From Bacteroidaceae bacterium (GTDB taxonomy: Bacteria; Bacteroidota; Bacteroidia; Bacteroidales; Bacteroidaceae), in NCBI GenBank assembly GCA_024398435.1, contig JAKSJD010000006.1, forward strand, positions 92,276-156,275: DNA of 64,000 bases, in the 5' to 3' direction. The first letter of the stretch is position 1; every line of letters begins with the position of its first letter. The notes beneath the pieces were generated by a model. That model was not told the origin of the DNA. It saw only the letters and a list, made by a program, of their open reading frames with translations, and made no database searches. Positions 24,034 through 33,836 of the stretch are shown here, piece after piece. Made by a program: the position numbers and the translations under genes.

Positions 24034-27000
24034 TGGAAAACAAGCTAAAAGTTTACCGAGCTTCGGCCGGAAGCGGAAAAACATTCACATTGACAGTGGA
24101 ATACATAAAGCTGTTAGTGGAGAACCCCGAAAACTATAAACACATTCTGGCTGTGACATTCACAAACAAGGCCACAACCGAAATGAAAGAAAGAATCATT
24201 GGCACTCTTGCAGCAATCAAATCAAGAGATGCAAGTGCCAACAACTATATCGATAAGATTCAGGAAAAGTTTAAGGAAGAAGGCAAAGACATAAACAATG
24301 AAGTTATCATTGAAAATGCCGACAAGGCACTGACAATGATACTTCACGACTATTCCCATTTCCGCATTGAAACTATCGACTCATTCTTCCAAAGCATTAT
24401 TCGCGAACTGGCTCACGAACTGAAGTTAAATGCCAACCTCAAGGTTGACCTTAACTTTGAAGATGCATTGGACGAAGCTGTTAAGCTCATGTTGGAAAAC
24501 CTCGACGACGACCCCGAAGCAAAAGCTGTTGTTTGGTCGTATGTCAAAGAAAACATTGACAGAGGCAACGATTGGCACATTGAGAAAGCTGTAAAGGACT
24601 TTAGCAAGAACATATTCAACGAGAACTATCTCAGTCATGAGAAAGAAATAAAGAGCAAAGGCTTTAATTCAAAATGGTACAGCCACTACAAAAGCAACCT
24701 TTACAAAATCAAAGAAGCCGAAAATGCCAAAATATTAGATGTTGCCAAAGAATTCATTGATAAATGCAAGGAAATAGGTCTTGGCATTGACGACTTCAAT
24801 GGAGGAAAGGTACGTGGCGCATATGCTTTCGTAGAAAAGATTCTATCTGGTAAGACACCTGAAGCAAAGTCGAAAAACGAATGGCTCGAAGGAAATCTTC
24901 TGAAAAAAGGAATCGTCAGCAACGATATTTGGGATATAGTCGACATATTGAAAAGGCTTTTCGACACACAAGAAAAAGCCATACACAAGGTCAACTCTGT
25001 TGATGCAATACTGAAGCACCTCAATCAAATGATGCTTCTCAACAAGGTTGACAAGAATCTTCGACAACTAAACGACGACAACAACCGATTCCTTTTGGCA
25101 GACACTGCCCATTTGCTCAACGAACTGATTGGGCAGAGCGACATTCCATTTATCTATGAAAAGACGGGAACTCAATTCCATTATATAATGATTGATGAAT
25201 TTCAGGATACCAGTTCGCTGCAATGGGCAAACTTCCTGCCACTGATTCTCAACAGTTTGAGCGATGGCAACATGTGCCTTATTGTAGGTGATGTCAAGCA
25301 AAGTATCTATAGATGGCGCAATGGAGAATGGAAGATTCTCAACAACATCAACACATCACCAGAACTAAAGAACCATATTGCCGAAGACCCAAAAGCAATG
25401 TGTACCAACTACAGAAGTGCAGGCGAAGTCATCAAATTCAACAATCAGGTTTTCACAGATGCTATTGCTATTCTAAAGCAGCAATATCTCTCTAAGTGCA
25501 ATTGCACGGAAGAAGAGGCCCCAATCGTCAAACAGATAGACAATGCTTACAGCAATGTCGTCCAAAATATCACTGAGAAGAATGAAGGCCGAGGATATGT
25601 CTGTGTAGAAGAAGTCGATGGAGACGACTTGACAGCAGAAGCTCTGTCAAAGACGAAAGATGCCATATTCAGCCTTAGAGAAAAAGGCATTAAGGATTCT
25701 GACATTGCCATATTGACACGAACAGGCAAAGAAGTACAAAGCGTTTGCCAATATCTCACAACCGAAATACCCGATGCCAAAATTATCAGTAACGAGGCAT
25801 TTATGCTTGAGTCGTCTGATGCAGTCACATTGTTGATATATGCTTTACAAACAATTGGCAACACCGAGAATCTATTCAATTTAGCGACACTTGCCTACAA
25901 ATACCAAGCAATGGTTGAAGGGAATGACATGGATATAAACCAATTCATGCCTTCCGACATTGATTCCATACTGAAATATCTTCCACAATCGTTTGGCAAC
26001 AGATTAGGAGAATTATCGGCCATGCCATTGAATGAACTTTGTGAAGAACTTTACAACATATTGAATCTAAGCAGAATAGAGAATCAAGATGCATATCTAC
26101 TCTACTTCTTCGATGAATTAGCCAATTACTCCAAAGACCAAACTGCTAATGTCGGAGATTTCGTAAATTATTGGTATGAGAAGTTGCATGAAGCTACAAT
26201 TCCAAACGGCAGCAGCGAAGGAATAAAGGTAATGACGATTCATAAATCCAAAGGATTGGAATTCCATTCCGTCATCATTCCTTTCTGCACCTGGAACATG
26301 GATGGAAAGAACGGTTTCATCTGGTGTTCGCTTGATGATAAAGAGGAACCATACAAAGGTCTTACATTTACTGCAATATCATATCAAAAGGACATTCAAA
26401 ACTCAGCATTCAGGCAAGAGTATGAGGAAGAATTGTTGATGAACTATGTTGACAACTTCAATATAATGTACGTTGCTTTTACCCGCGCCAAGGAGAATCT
26501 GTTTGTCTTCACCAGCAAGCAAAGCGGATTCACTTGCTATGATATACTGAAAGGAACGTCTCTGACGGAAGACAATGCAACTAAGTATGAAGCAGGAGAA
26601 CTTGTCGGAAGAAATGAAATTGAAGACAATGATAAGCGCCAGACGAATGCCTCACAAAAAGACATAAACATCAAGTTTGGCAGCAATCATCTCATGGCTT
26701 CATTCATGCAATCAAACAAATCCAAAGAGTTTGTTATTGATGAAGACGAGGACCTTGAAGACAAACGCGATTTGTACATCAAGGAAGGTCTTCTAGTACA
26801 CAAGATATTGGAAAATGTTCACGGCATCAATGATATTGACAAGTCTATCCGCCAAATGGAATGCGAGGGAAACTTCATCAATGCAAGTTATAGGGATGAA
26901 GTGAAATCGCTCATATTGAATGCATTCAATGACGAACGCATAAAGGATTGGTTCGATGTAAAATGGACAGTCATCAACGAATGCAATATTATATACAAAG

Positions 27001-27218
27001 ACAATGACGGCATCATACGAGAGAAACGACCTGACCGTGTAATCACGGATGGCCACACCACTCTCGTAATAGATTACAAAACGGGAAAGCCAAACACAAT
27101 AGCCCATCAGCAACAAATCCGACGCTACATGGAATTGCTTTCAGAAATGGGTTACACTAATGTTAAAGGCTATTTGTGGTATATGAGAAGAAACGATATT
27201 GAAGAAGTAAAACTATAG
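24033..27218 (+). CDS. addA: UvrD-type helicase-exonuclease, AddA-like
   Basis: Helicase-nuclease subunit for double-strand break processing together with AddB. The 1061-aa protein has Walker A ASAGSGKT (10-17), VTFTNKATTEMKERI, the Walker B region MIDEFQDTSSLQW, GDVKQSIYRWR, KVMTIHKSKGLEF and YVAFTRAKENLFVF. A C-terminal RecB-type nuclease motif is present: RPDRVITDGHTTLVIDYKTGK, with D1001, D1014 and K1016, then QIRRYMELL. It overlaps the glycosyltransferase by one base and is 4 bp before addB. Confidence 0.9.
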   Translation: MENKLKVYRASAGSGKTFTLTVEYIKLLVENPENYKHILAVTFTNKATTEMKERIIGTLAAIKSRDASANNYIDKIQEKFKEEGKDINNEVIIENADKALTMILHDYSHFRIETIDSFFQSIIRELAHELKLNANLKVDLNFEDALDEAVKLMLENLDDDPEAKAVVWSYVKENIDRGNDWHIEKAVKDFSKNIFNENYLSHEKEIKSKGFNSKWYSHYKSNLYKIKEAENAKILDVAKEFIDKCKEIGLGIDDFNGGKVRGAYAFVEKILSGKTPEAKSKNEWLEGNLLKKGIVSNDIWDIVDILKRLFDTQEKAIHKVNSVDAILKHLNQMMLLNKVDKNLRQLNDDNNRFLLADTAHLLNELIGQSDIPFIYEKTGTQFHYIMIDEFQDTSSLQWANFLPLILNSLSDGNMCLIVGDVKQSIYRWRNGEWKILNNINTSPELKNHIAEDPKAMCTNYRSAGEVIKFNNQVFTDAIAILKQQYLSKCNCTEEEAPIVKQIDNAYSNVVQNITEKNEGRGYVCVEEVDGDDLTAEALSKTKDAIFSLREKGIKDSDIAILTRTGKEVQSVCQYLTTEIPDAKIISNEAFMLESSDAVTLLIYALQTIGNTENLFNLATLAYKYQAMVEGNDMDINQFMPSDIDSILKYLPQSFGNRLGELSAMPLNELCEELYNILNLSRIENQDAYLLYFFDELANYSKDQTANVGDFVNYWYEKLHEATIPNGSSEGIKVMTIHKSKGLEFHSVIIPFCTWNMDGKNGFIWCSLDDKEEPYKGLTFTAISYQKDIQNSAFRQEYEEELLMNYVDNFNIMYVAFTRAKENLFVFTSKQSGFTCYDILKGTSLTEDNATKYEAGELVGRNEIEDNDKRQTNASQKDINIKFGSNHLMASFMQSNKSKEFVIDEDEDLEDKRDLYIKEGLLVHKILENVHGINDIDKSIRQMECEGNFINASYRDEVKSLILNAFNDERIKDWFDVKWTVINECNIIYKDNDGIIREKRPDRVITDGHTTLVIDYKTGKPNTIAHQQQIRRYMELLSEMGYTNVKGYLWYMRRNDIEEVKL

Positions 27219-27222
27219 GCAC

Positions 27223-30186
27223 ATGAAGACATTCCTTAATATAGTTGCAGACGATCTGCAAAAAAGATATGACAACATGAAGGATGTGACCATCATCTTT
27301 CCAAACAAGCGTGCAAGTATTTTCTTCGACCAATATCTCTTTGCAGCAAACAACAAACCCATGTGGGCCCCTCGCTATACAACTATAAGCGAGATATTTC
27401 ATTCATTGTCAGAACTGGCCACTGCCGACCCTATATTACTCATCTGTCATCTTTATGATGCTTATGTAGAAAGCATGTCGAAAAACTCTTCTAAAGAAGA
27501 AATCTATAAGTTCGACAGTTTCTATTCTTGGGGAGAAGTGATGCTCAACGACTTTGAAGATATTGACAACAATATGGCAGATGCTAAAAGTCTTTTCTTC
27601 AATGTTCGCGATCTCGAGGCACTGTCAAGCTATGACTACATCACAGACGAACAAAAACAAGCAATTGCCCAGTGTTTTAATAGTTTCGACATAAACAACA
27701 CAAGCGAACTGCATAAGCGTTTCCTCGTAATGTGGAATTGCATGCTCGACATCTACACTTCTTTTCAAGAGTCATTGAAAAAGGATGGATTTGCATACGA
27801 AGGAATGCTCAAAAGGCAAGTCGTTGAAAACATAGACAACATTGACATTCCGGAATCAAAATACGTTATCGTTGGATTCAACGTATTGAACAATACAGAA
27901 AAAGCATTGTTCTCTGAGATAAAGAAGAGATATCCTGATACACTTTTCTATTGGGATTATGACGAAACATATCTGAAAGATTCAACATTTGAGGCAGGAC
28001 GGTTTATAAGTGAAAACATAAAGTTATTTGGTAATGCCTTAAACGGCATATCGTCAAGTACAGACATATTCCAAAACCTCAATAAGAATAAAAGCATCAG
28101 ATTCATCAATGCTTCTACAGACAATGCTCAATGCAGATATGTGAACAATTGGATAAAAGAGAATGTTACGAAAGATTCTCCCCTGAACGAATCTGCAGTT
28201 GTATTGTGTGATGAACGTCTTCTTCAGCCAGTACTTCATTCCATTCCAGAAAAGATTGATGACGACAAACCTACATTGCTCAACATAACAATGGGTTATC
28301 CTCTTCAGGAAACTCCTGTGGCGAGCTTTGTTCTTTCCCTATTCGACCTTCAGTTTAAGGGATGGAGAAAAGATGCTGTCAGATATCTATATGCAGAAAA
28401 GATATTACGTCATCCTTTCACCCAAATGATAGCAAAGGACGAAGCAGTAGCATTGCTTAATAAGTTCAAGAAGAACAACATTGTTTATCCTAAATCAGAG
28501 GAATTCTCTATCTGTCCTTTCCTCAAGAATGTGTTCTCGTATTGTTATGCCCCACTTGACGTACTTCATCATATTGCAGATATTCTAAAGGATATCTCGA
28601 AGGTCATGAGCAAGAATGATGACAATATGTCGACACTTGCTGTTGAATCAATCTTCACCACATGGCAGATGATAAACCGACTGGCATGTTTGGTAGAATC
28701 TGGTAAGTTGAGATTTGAAAAGCCCGATATGATTACCCGATTGCTTCGCCAGATAATTTCCGGAGGCAGCATTGCTTTCCATGGCGAACCGGCTATAGGT
28801 ATTCAGATAATGGGATTGCTTGAAACCCGAAACCTCGACTTCGACAATATTCTGATGCTTTCGGTAAATGAAGGGATGTTACCAAAGAGTAGCCACAACA
28901 GTTCGTTCATTCCCTACTCGCTTCGTGCACATTATGGAATGACTACCATTGAGAAGCAAACAAGCCTATATGCATATTACTTCTATCGTGCAATTCAAAG
29001 AGCGCACAATATTACGCTTGTATATAATTCCACTACAGAAGGATTGAGCAAGGGAGAGATGAGCCGATTCATGATGCAACTTAAATTGGAACACGACAAA
29101 CTGCTGTCGCCCGATTCTCATATAGAGGAATATGCACTCACATCAGAAAGCCAAACTCCAACAACTCCTAAACAATTCAAGATAGACAAGACGGCTGAAG
29201 CTATTGAAAAGATAAAGGGTCGACGCATTTTGTCTCCAAGCATGCTCAACACTTATATCGACTGCCAACTCAAATTCTATCTTCAATATGTTTGTGGTTT
29301 CCGCGAAGAAGATGAAGTGACTGAAGAAATCGAGAGCAGCACATTTGGAAGTATCTTCCATCAAAGTATGCAGAATCTCTATCAGCCATTCGAAGGTAAA
29401 GGCGATATACAGGCAGAAGACATCAGACGAATCAAATCAGATAAGGTTAAGATTGAAACTGAAGTCAGGAAGGCATTCAATGAAATTCTCTTCAAAAAGC
29501 AAGGAGACGACATCAACACTTACAAGCCTACACTCAATGGAGAGCAGATGCTCAACATGACGACGATAATCGAATACGTCAACAAGCAATTGGATATAGA
29601 CACAAACCTATGTCCGATGAGCATCATTGGTTTGGAGAAAGAGAAACTCTTTAAGTTGGAATACGCCGATGGCCAATTTGTGACCTTAGGCGGCATAATC
29701 GACCGAGAGGACATTGTCAGCAAAAGGGACGAGAACAATAACATTGTAAAACGCATTCACAGAATCGTTGACTATAAGACTTCCACAAAACCCGAAACGG
29801 CAAGTAATGTTGGAGGTCTATTTGAACACAAGGCAAAGCGAGCATATCACTTCCTTCAGGCTTTGTATTATTGCGAGGTTGTGACCCAACTGGCAGAAAC
29901 GGAAGAACTTCCAACTGCAGAAAGAGCCATCTCTCCTGCATTAGTTTATATCAAGAGTAAGGAAGCTGCCGAATCTGCTTCAATCAAGATAGGTAAGGAG
30001 TATATTGAAGATTACGAATCGCAATGCCGAGATGAATATCAGGCTCAACTAATTTCATTGATTAGGGAAATACTGAATCCAGACGTTCCTTTCATTCAAC
30101 CTGATGTTGACGACAACAGTTCATGCCGCTTCTGTCCGTTCAAGACATTGTGCAGCAAGGATACTGTTAAGTTTGATTTTAATTGA
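27223..30186 (+). CDS. addB: AddB-like nuclease subunit
   Basis: Partner of AddA in break end resection. The 987-aa protein has an inactive-helicase-like N-terminal part and a C-terminal PD-(D/E)XK nuclease domain (LGGIIDREDIV...RIVDYKTSTK, about residues 820-850). Four cysteines fit the AddB iron-sulfur cluster: C681 before the nuclease core and C968, C971, C977 at the end (CRFCPFKTLC). No complete Walker A motif was seen, unlike Bacillus AddB, so ATP binding here is doubtful. It starts 4 bp after addA. Confidence 0.85.
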   Translation: MKTFLNIVADDLQKRYDNMKDVTIIFPNKRASIFFDQYLFAANNKPMWAPRYTTISEIFHSLSELATADPILLICHLYDAYVESMSKNSSKEEIYKFDSFYSWGEVMLNDFEDIDNNMADAKSLFFNVRDLEALSSYDYITDEQKQAIAQCFNSFDINNTSELHKRFLVMWNCMLDIYTSFQESLKKDGFAYEGMLKRQVVENIDNIDIPESKYVIVGFNVLNNTEKALFSEIKKRYPDTLFYWDYDETYLKDSTFEAGRFISENIKLFGNALNGISSSTDIFQNLNKNKSIRFINASTDNAQCRYVNNWIKENVTKDSPLNESAVVLCDERLLQPVLHSIPEKIDDDKPTLLNITMGYPLQETPVASFVLSLFDLQFKGWRKDAVRYLYAEKILRHPFTQMIAKDEAVALLNKFKKNNIVYPKSEEFSICPFLKNVFSYCYAPLDVLHHIADILKDISKVMSKNDDNMSTLAVESIFTTWQMINRLACLVESGKLRFEKPDMITRLLRQIISGGSIAFHGEPAIGIQIMGLLETRNLDFDNILMLSVNEGMLPKSSHNSSFIPYSLRAHYGMTTIEKQTSLYAYYFYRAIQRAHNITLVYNSTTEGLSKGEMSRFMMQLKLEHDKLLSPDSHIEEYALTSESQTPTTPKQFKIDKTAEAIEKIKGRRILSPSMLNTYIDCQLKFYLQYVCGFREEDEVTEEIESSTFGSIFHQSMQNLYQPFEGKGDIQAEDIRRIKSDKVKIETEVRKAFNEILFKKQGDDINTYKPTLNGEQMLNMTTIIEYVNKQLDIDTNLCPMSIIGLEKEKLFKLEYADGQFVTLGGIIDREDIVSKRDENNNIVKRIHRIVDYKTSTKPETASNVGGLFEHKAKRAYHFLQALYYCEVVTQLAETEELPTAERAISPALVYIKSKEAAESASIKIGKEYIEDYESQCRDEYQAQLISLIREILNPDVPFIQPDVDDNSSCRFCPFKTLCSKDTVKFDFN

Positions 30187-30219
30187 CGTATAGGAAATCT
30201 GCTATTGACATCGTCGAAT

Positions 30220-30453
30220 TTAAATTTCCTCCTCTTCCATATCATCCACCAACTGATGGAAGTTGCTATCCGACATTATTATCAACTTTATAAGGTCTAT
30301 AACAGCAAGCACTACACCAACAATGCCACATGTAACGACTGATACCGCAAGGTATATCCAGCCCTTCTTCATGTTGCCAATATAAAACTGATGGGCGCCA
30401 AAGCAACCAATAAAGAAACACAGGATAATTGCAGTCAATCTACTTTTCGTCAT
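30220..30453 (-). CDS. TM2-domain membrane protein
   Basis: A 77-aa protein with a TM2 domain: a first helix LTAIILCFFIGCFGAHQFYIG, the conserved GxxGxHxFYxG turn, NMKKGWIYL, and a second helix TCGIVGVVLAVIDLIKLIIM, followed by an acidic tail (DDMEEEEI). Function of the family is unknown. It converges on addB, 33 bp away, and is divergent from the next small membrane gene, with a repeat-rich 175-bp promoter region between. Confidence 0.85.
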   Translation of the reverse strand: MTKSRLTAIILCFFIGCFGAHQFYIGNMKKGWIYLAVSVVTCGIVGVVLAVIDLIKLIIMSDSNFHQLVDDMEEEEI

Positions 30454-30502
30454 ACTTCTAGATATTACGTGTGGCTAATGAATGATTTAATATTATTGTG
30501 TC

Positions 30503-30511
30503 GCAAAGATA
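30503..30511 (-). promoter_or_regulatory. -7 box of the TM2 gene
   Basis: TATCTTTGC on the minus strand, 50 bp before the TM2 gene. Confidence 0.7.
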
Positions 30512-30521
30512 CAAAATAATG

Positions 30522-30589
30522 TAGAATTGAGAATGGAGAATTAATAATTATTAAAATAATCCTGCATCCCGCATCCTGCATCCTGCATT
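30522..30589. repeat. Heptamer arrays between divergent promoters
   Basis: Two runs of 7-bp units: TAGAATT, GAGAATG, GAGAATT, AATAATT (30522-30549), then after an A-rich spacer CTGCATC, CCGCATC, CTGCATC, CTGCATT (30562-30589). The whole block, including its flanking -7 boxes, recurs in reverse orientation at 35225-35326. Confidence 0.8.
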
Positions 30590-30595
30590 TTTTTG

Positions 30596-30604
30596 TAACT
30601 TTGC
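30596..30604 (+). promoter_or_regulatory. -7 box of the small membrane gene
   Basis: TAACTTTGC, 25 bp before the ATG at 30629. Confidence 0.7.
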
Positions 30605-30628
30605 CTCAAATTTGAGTGAACAAAAAAG

Positions 30629-30892
30629 ATGAACATATTCAAGACTGACAATGCCATTATTGCATTTCTTATCAATTTCTTTCTTTTGGAATGTATTGGT
30701 AAGATTATCTTTCTTGTGTTCATCTGGACATGCAGATTCTTCGGTATGCCCGGTCCGTACATCTACTATTCCGAACATCCAATCATCAATCCCATTATAT
30801 TTACCATACTGCTTATTGTGGCAGTTGTGGTGAGTATTGTACAGATATTGAAAAAGAAAAAGTCAATCCAAAATGCCGAAAACAATGAGTAA
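30629..30892 (+). CDS. Small membrane protein of unknown function
   Basis: An 87-aa protein with two hydrophobic helices (about residues 9-37 and 54-74), separated by a loop with MPGPYIYYSEHP, and a basic C-terminal tail (KKKKSIQNAENNE). I do not recognise a family. It overlaps the start of the nucleotidyltransferase-like gene by up to 20 bp and shares its promoter, so the two are probably coexpressed. Confidence 0.65.
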   Translation: MNIFKTDNAIIAFLINFFLLECIGKIIFLVFIWTCRFFGMPGPYIYYSEHPIINPIIFTILLIVAVVVSIVQILKKKKSIQNAENNE

Positions 30893-31985
30893 GCAAGAAC
30901 ATAATCTTCTGCAACTGATTCGCTTTGCACTGGATTCATCCATGCAAAAGGCAGACCTCAATCTGAAAGAACCAGATTGGAACCAATTGCTGCAAATGGC
31001 TGCACTGCAAGGTGTTCAAGGCATTTTGTTCGATGCTGTACAGAAGTTTGGACAAGATTCCGAAGCCCCTTCTCTAAACACATTGGCTGATTATGTGTTG
31101 GCATCAAAGGACATCCGAACAAAGCAAGACGACCACAAACAGGGTATAAGAAAGATGACTGCCTATCTTACAAAACAAGGCATCCACACCATTCTGATAA
31201 AGGGTCTGACGCTTTCGCCTCTCTACCCTAACCCTTTGGCTCGCCCTACTGGTGACATTGACATTTATATGTTTGCAGATGAGAAAACAGATAAGCCAAT
31301 TGCCGAAATTGGTGATGATTTGTTCCGGCAACTCGGACTCGATGTCAATTTCACGGGAAAGCATAGTGCTTTCGTTGTTGCTGGAGTGGATATTGAGAAT
31401 CACTATACATTCTTCCATGACTACTTGTCTGACAGTAATTTCAGAGCCGAACAGATGATGATGGATTGCATTACGGATAAGGCAACTGGATTGGTCGACA
31501 AATCGCGTCTTGGATATCTGGAAGAGCTCGGAGTTTATACTCTTCCTGCCAATGCCAACCATTTGTTCCTTATGTGTCACATGAGTCAGCACTTCTCGAT
31601 ATACGAATCCATTGCTCTTCGCCATTTGCTCGATTGGGGTTACTTCCTCAATTCGATTAAGAATGACTCTTCGTTTGATTGGGAAAAGGCTAAGGAACGC
31701 ATTGTCAATTTGAAGTATGACAGAATCAATGACATCTATACATGTCTTGCAGAAGACTTAACGGGTATCGACCTCAGCATGTTCTGCATTGACAAAGAGA
31801 GGAATGTGGGCAAACGGGATAAACAACTATTCCTTGAAGATATTCTGGCAGAGAAGGAAGAAATGCCAACTGAATTTATTTCTCAGTGGCGATTCCGCTT
31901 GCGCAATTTCATCAATCAGAGATGGAAACACAAGTATTTGCCTGATTCCTACTGGCAGAGAATCTGGCACAAGACACAAGAATAA
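30873..31985 (+). CDS. Nucleotidyltransferase-fold protein (NTP_transf_5 type)
   Basis: A 370-aa protein resembling the uncharacterised NTP_transf_5 nucleotidyltransferase family. The key segment is ILIKGLTLSPLYPNPLARPTGDIDIYMF (about residues 108-135): a conserved KG, the RPTGDIDIY motif with two metal-binding Asp, and NHYTFFHDY later. Members often lie in polysaccharide or peptide-modification loci, but the substrate is unknown. Possible starts are 30873 and 30885; the second overlaps the previous stop as ATGAGTAA. A heptamer array follows the gene. Confidence 0.72.
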   Translation: MPKTMSKQEHNLLQLIRFALDSSMQKADLNLKEPDWNQLLQMAALQGVQGILFDAVQKFGQDSEAPSLNTLADYVLASKDIRTKQDDHKQGIRKMTAYLTKQGIHTILIKGLTLSPLYPNPLARPTGDIDIYMFADEKTDKPIAEIGDDLFRQLGLDVNFTGKHSAFVVAGVDIENHYTFFHDYLSDSNFRAEQMMMDCITDKATGLVDKSRLGYLEELGVYTLPANANHLFLMCHMSQHFSIYESIALRHLLDWGYFLNSIKNDSSFDWEKAKERIVNLKYDRINDIYTCLAEDLTGIDLSMFCIDKERNVGKRDKQLFLEDILAEKEEMPTEFISQWRFRLRNFINQRWKHKYLPDSYWQRIWHKTQE

Positions 31986-31990
31986 GTATA

Positions 31991-32025
31991 ATGTACAATT
32001 TACGATGTACAATGTACAAATACGT
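31991..32025 (+). repeat. Heptamer array after the nucleotidyltransferase gene
   Basis: Five 7-bp units (ATGTACA, ATTTACG, ATGTACA, ATGTACA, AATACGT) directly after the stop codon, followed by an inverted GTTAGCGTT/AGCGTTAAC pair at about 32022-32047. Confidence 0.7.
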
Positions 32026-32049
32026 TAGCGTTGTTGGTCAGCGTTAACG

Positions 32050-33366
32050 TTATTTTTCGATGAGACTCTTTATCGAATCTACCACATAACGGACATCATC
32101 GTCCGTAACCATTGGTCCGCTTGGCAAACAAAGGCCAACCTTAAAGAGCGACTCACTCACACCATTCACGAAGGCAACACTTCCGGCATAAACTGGCTGG
32201 CAATGCATTGGTTTCCAAAGTGGACGTGCTTCGATTCCGAGCAAATCGAGTTCGGAACGCATTGCTTCCACATTTGAGTTTGGTTCGAGGTCGGTATGAA
32301 CACTACCTCCTGCATGAACAACTCCTGCAGCTCCACCAACGGCTCCTTGAACGGCTTTGCTATAAGCCTTATCCTGATTCTTTACTTTCAGATCAGGTGA
32401 GAGTGTGATTGTGCAGAGCCAATAATTGGAATCGAATCGTGAATCCTTTGGCTGGGAATGAACCGTGATGCCTTCTACATCGGCAAACAACTCTTCGTAC
32501 ATTGCCTGAATGTGCTGATGGTGCTTTATGTGCTGGTCGAGAACCATCATCTGTCCCCTACCGATTCCGGCACAGATGTTCGACATTCGGTAGTTGTAGC
32601 CAATGGCCTCATGCTGATAGTATGGATAAGCTTCGCGTGCCTGAGTTGCATACCACATGATGCGGTTCTTCATCTCAAGAGCTTTTTCGGTTTCGTTTGC
32701 TGAACAAATCAAAGCTCCTCCACCCGAGGTTGTAATCATCTTGTTTCCATTGAATGAAAGCACTCCATATCGGCCGAATGTGCCCAAAACCTGTCCGGCA
32801 TATCTCGAACCGAGTCCTTCCGCAGCATCTTCAACAACAGGAATACCATATTTGTCGGCAATCGCCATGATTCGGTCAATCTTGTAAGGCATTCCATAGA
32901 GTGCCACTGGTACGATGGCCTTTGGCAGTTTGCCGGTCTTTTCCTTTCTGTCTTTTATAGCTTGTTCCAGAAGTTCTGGGTCCATATTCCATGTGTCGGC
33001 TTCGCTATCCACAAATACTGGTTTTGCTCCGAGATATGTGATTGGATGCGAACTTGCACAGAATGTGAACGACTGAACGATTACTTCATCTCCAGGACCT
33101 ACTCCACATGCAAGAAGGGCAAGATGAACGGCTGCAGTTCCGGCAGAAAGTGCCACGAGTTCGTGTCCGCCATCAAGTTGTCCACCTCCAAGCTCTTCAG
33201 TTTTCTTGGTTACGAATTCCTTCAAATCGACCTCGAAAGCATTGACATTAGGTCCGAGAGGCACAACCCAATTGGTGTCGAATGCCTCTTTCACATATTT
33301 CTGCTCATAGCCTTCCTCACTCATGTGAGCCAAGCAAAGGTATATTCTTTTTCTGGTTTCTGCCAT
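32050..33366 (-). CDS. DegT/DnrJ/EryC1/StrS aminotransferase
   Basis: PLP-dependent aminotransferase of the sugar-nucleotide type, 438 aa. Visible features: the N-terminal WVVPLGPNVNAFE, ALSAGTAAVHLAL, the PLP-ring binding D180 (VVEDAAEGLGS) and the Schiff-base lysine K209 in FNGNKMITTSGGGAL. A Gly/Ala/His-rich segment (AVQGAVGGAAGVVHAGGSVH, about residues 340-360) is inserted before the final domain, as in some Bacteroidales relatives. It stands alone here, with no other sugar-nucleotide genes beside it, so the product (an amino sugar for glycan or capsule) cannot be named. Confidence 0.88.
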   Translation of the reverse strand: MAETRKRIYLCLAHMSEEGYEQKYVKEAFDTNWVVPLGPNVNAFEVDLKEFVTKKTEELGGGQLDGGHELVALSAGTAAVHLALLACGVGPGDEVIVQSFTFCASSHPITYLGAKPVFVDSEADTWNMDPELLEQAIKDRKEKTGKLPKAIVPVALYGMPYKIDRIMAIADKYGIPVVEDAAEGLGSRYAGQVLGTFGRYGVLSFNGNKMITTSGGGALICSANETEKALEMKNRIMWYATQAREAYPYYQHEAIGYNYRMSNICAGIGRGQMMVLDQHIKHHQHIQAMYEELFADVEGITVHSQPKDSRFDSNYWLCTITLSPDLKVKNQDKAYSKAVQGAVGGAAGVVHAGGSVHTDLEPNSNVEAMRSELDLLGIEARPLWKPMHCQPVYAGSVAFVNGVSESLFKVGLCLPSGPMVTDDDVRYVVDSIKSLIEK

Positions 33367-33388
33367 AGTTTCTATTCAATATTAGCCT

Positions 33389-33397
33389 ACAAATATA
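33389..33397 (-). promoter_or_regulatory. -7 box of the aminotransferase gene
   Basis: TATATTTGT on the minus strand, 23 bp before the start. Confidence 0.6.
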
Positions 33398-33579
33398 CGG
33401 CAAACAATCGAAATGCCCAAGCATTTTGCCGAAAAAATCCTTATTTAATTCCTCTGCACGTTCAATTCCACTGGATTTATTATGTTTCAATACATAATAA
33501 CGCATGATACAATAAGTTTTGTTACTTGGAAACAAAAGTTCATTTTCCTTGCTTTATTTTATTGTTTTCATGGCTCCAA

Positions 33580-33675
33580 AACTATAATCATGTACATTGC
33601 GGTTAATAATTATGTCAATATTATTATTAATTATGTACATTATTAATATTAATTATGTACAATATTTTAGTTTTG
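33580..33675 (+). repeat. 22-bp tandem array, family C (copy C1)
   Basis: TGTAC-type cores at 33591, 33613, 33634 and 33656 (spacings 22, 21, 22) in units of ATTATGTACATTATTAATA type. The ends are inverted: CAAAACTATAATCATGTACA at the left against CAAAACTAAAATATTGTACA when the right end is read in reverse. CCTATAGAAAA follows at 33679. It occupies the centre of the 470-bp gap between the aminotransferase and the CsgG-like gene; a copy in inverted orientation lies at 51082. Confidence 0.88.
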
Positions 33676-33767
33676 TTCCTATAGAAAATATAAAATACAG
33701 CAATAAGAAAAGGAAAATACAGCTTGCTTCAGAAGGTTTTGTTTCATGTAGCTTCGGATGAGAATGC

Positions 33768-33800
33768 AAAAAAAGGATGCTGCCATGAAACAACATCCTT
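33768..33800 (-). terminator. Terminator of the CsgG-like gene
   Basis: On the minus strand, AAGGATG (33794-33800) pairs with CATCCTT (33773-33779), followed by seven T. Confidence 0.8.
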
Positions 33801-33836
33801 ATAAACGTATGAATGGATTGACCGAATCGACCGATT

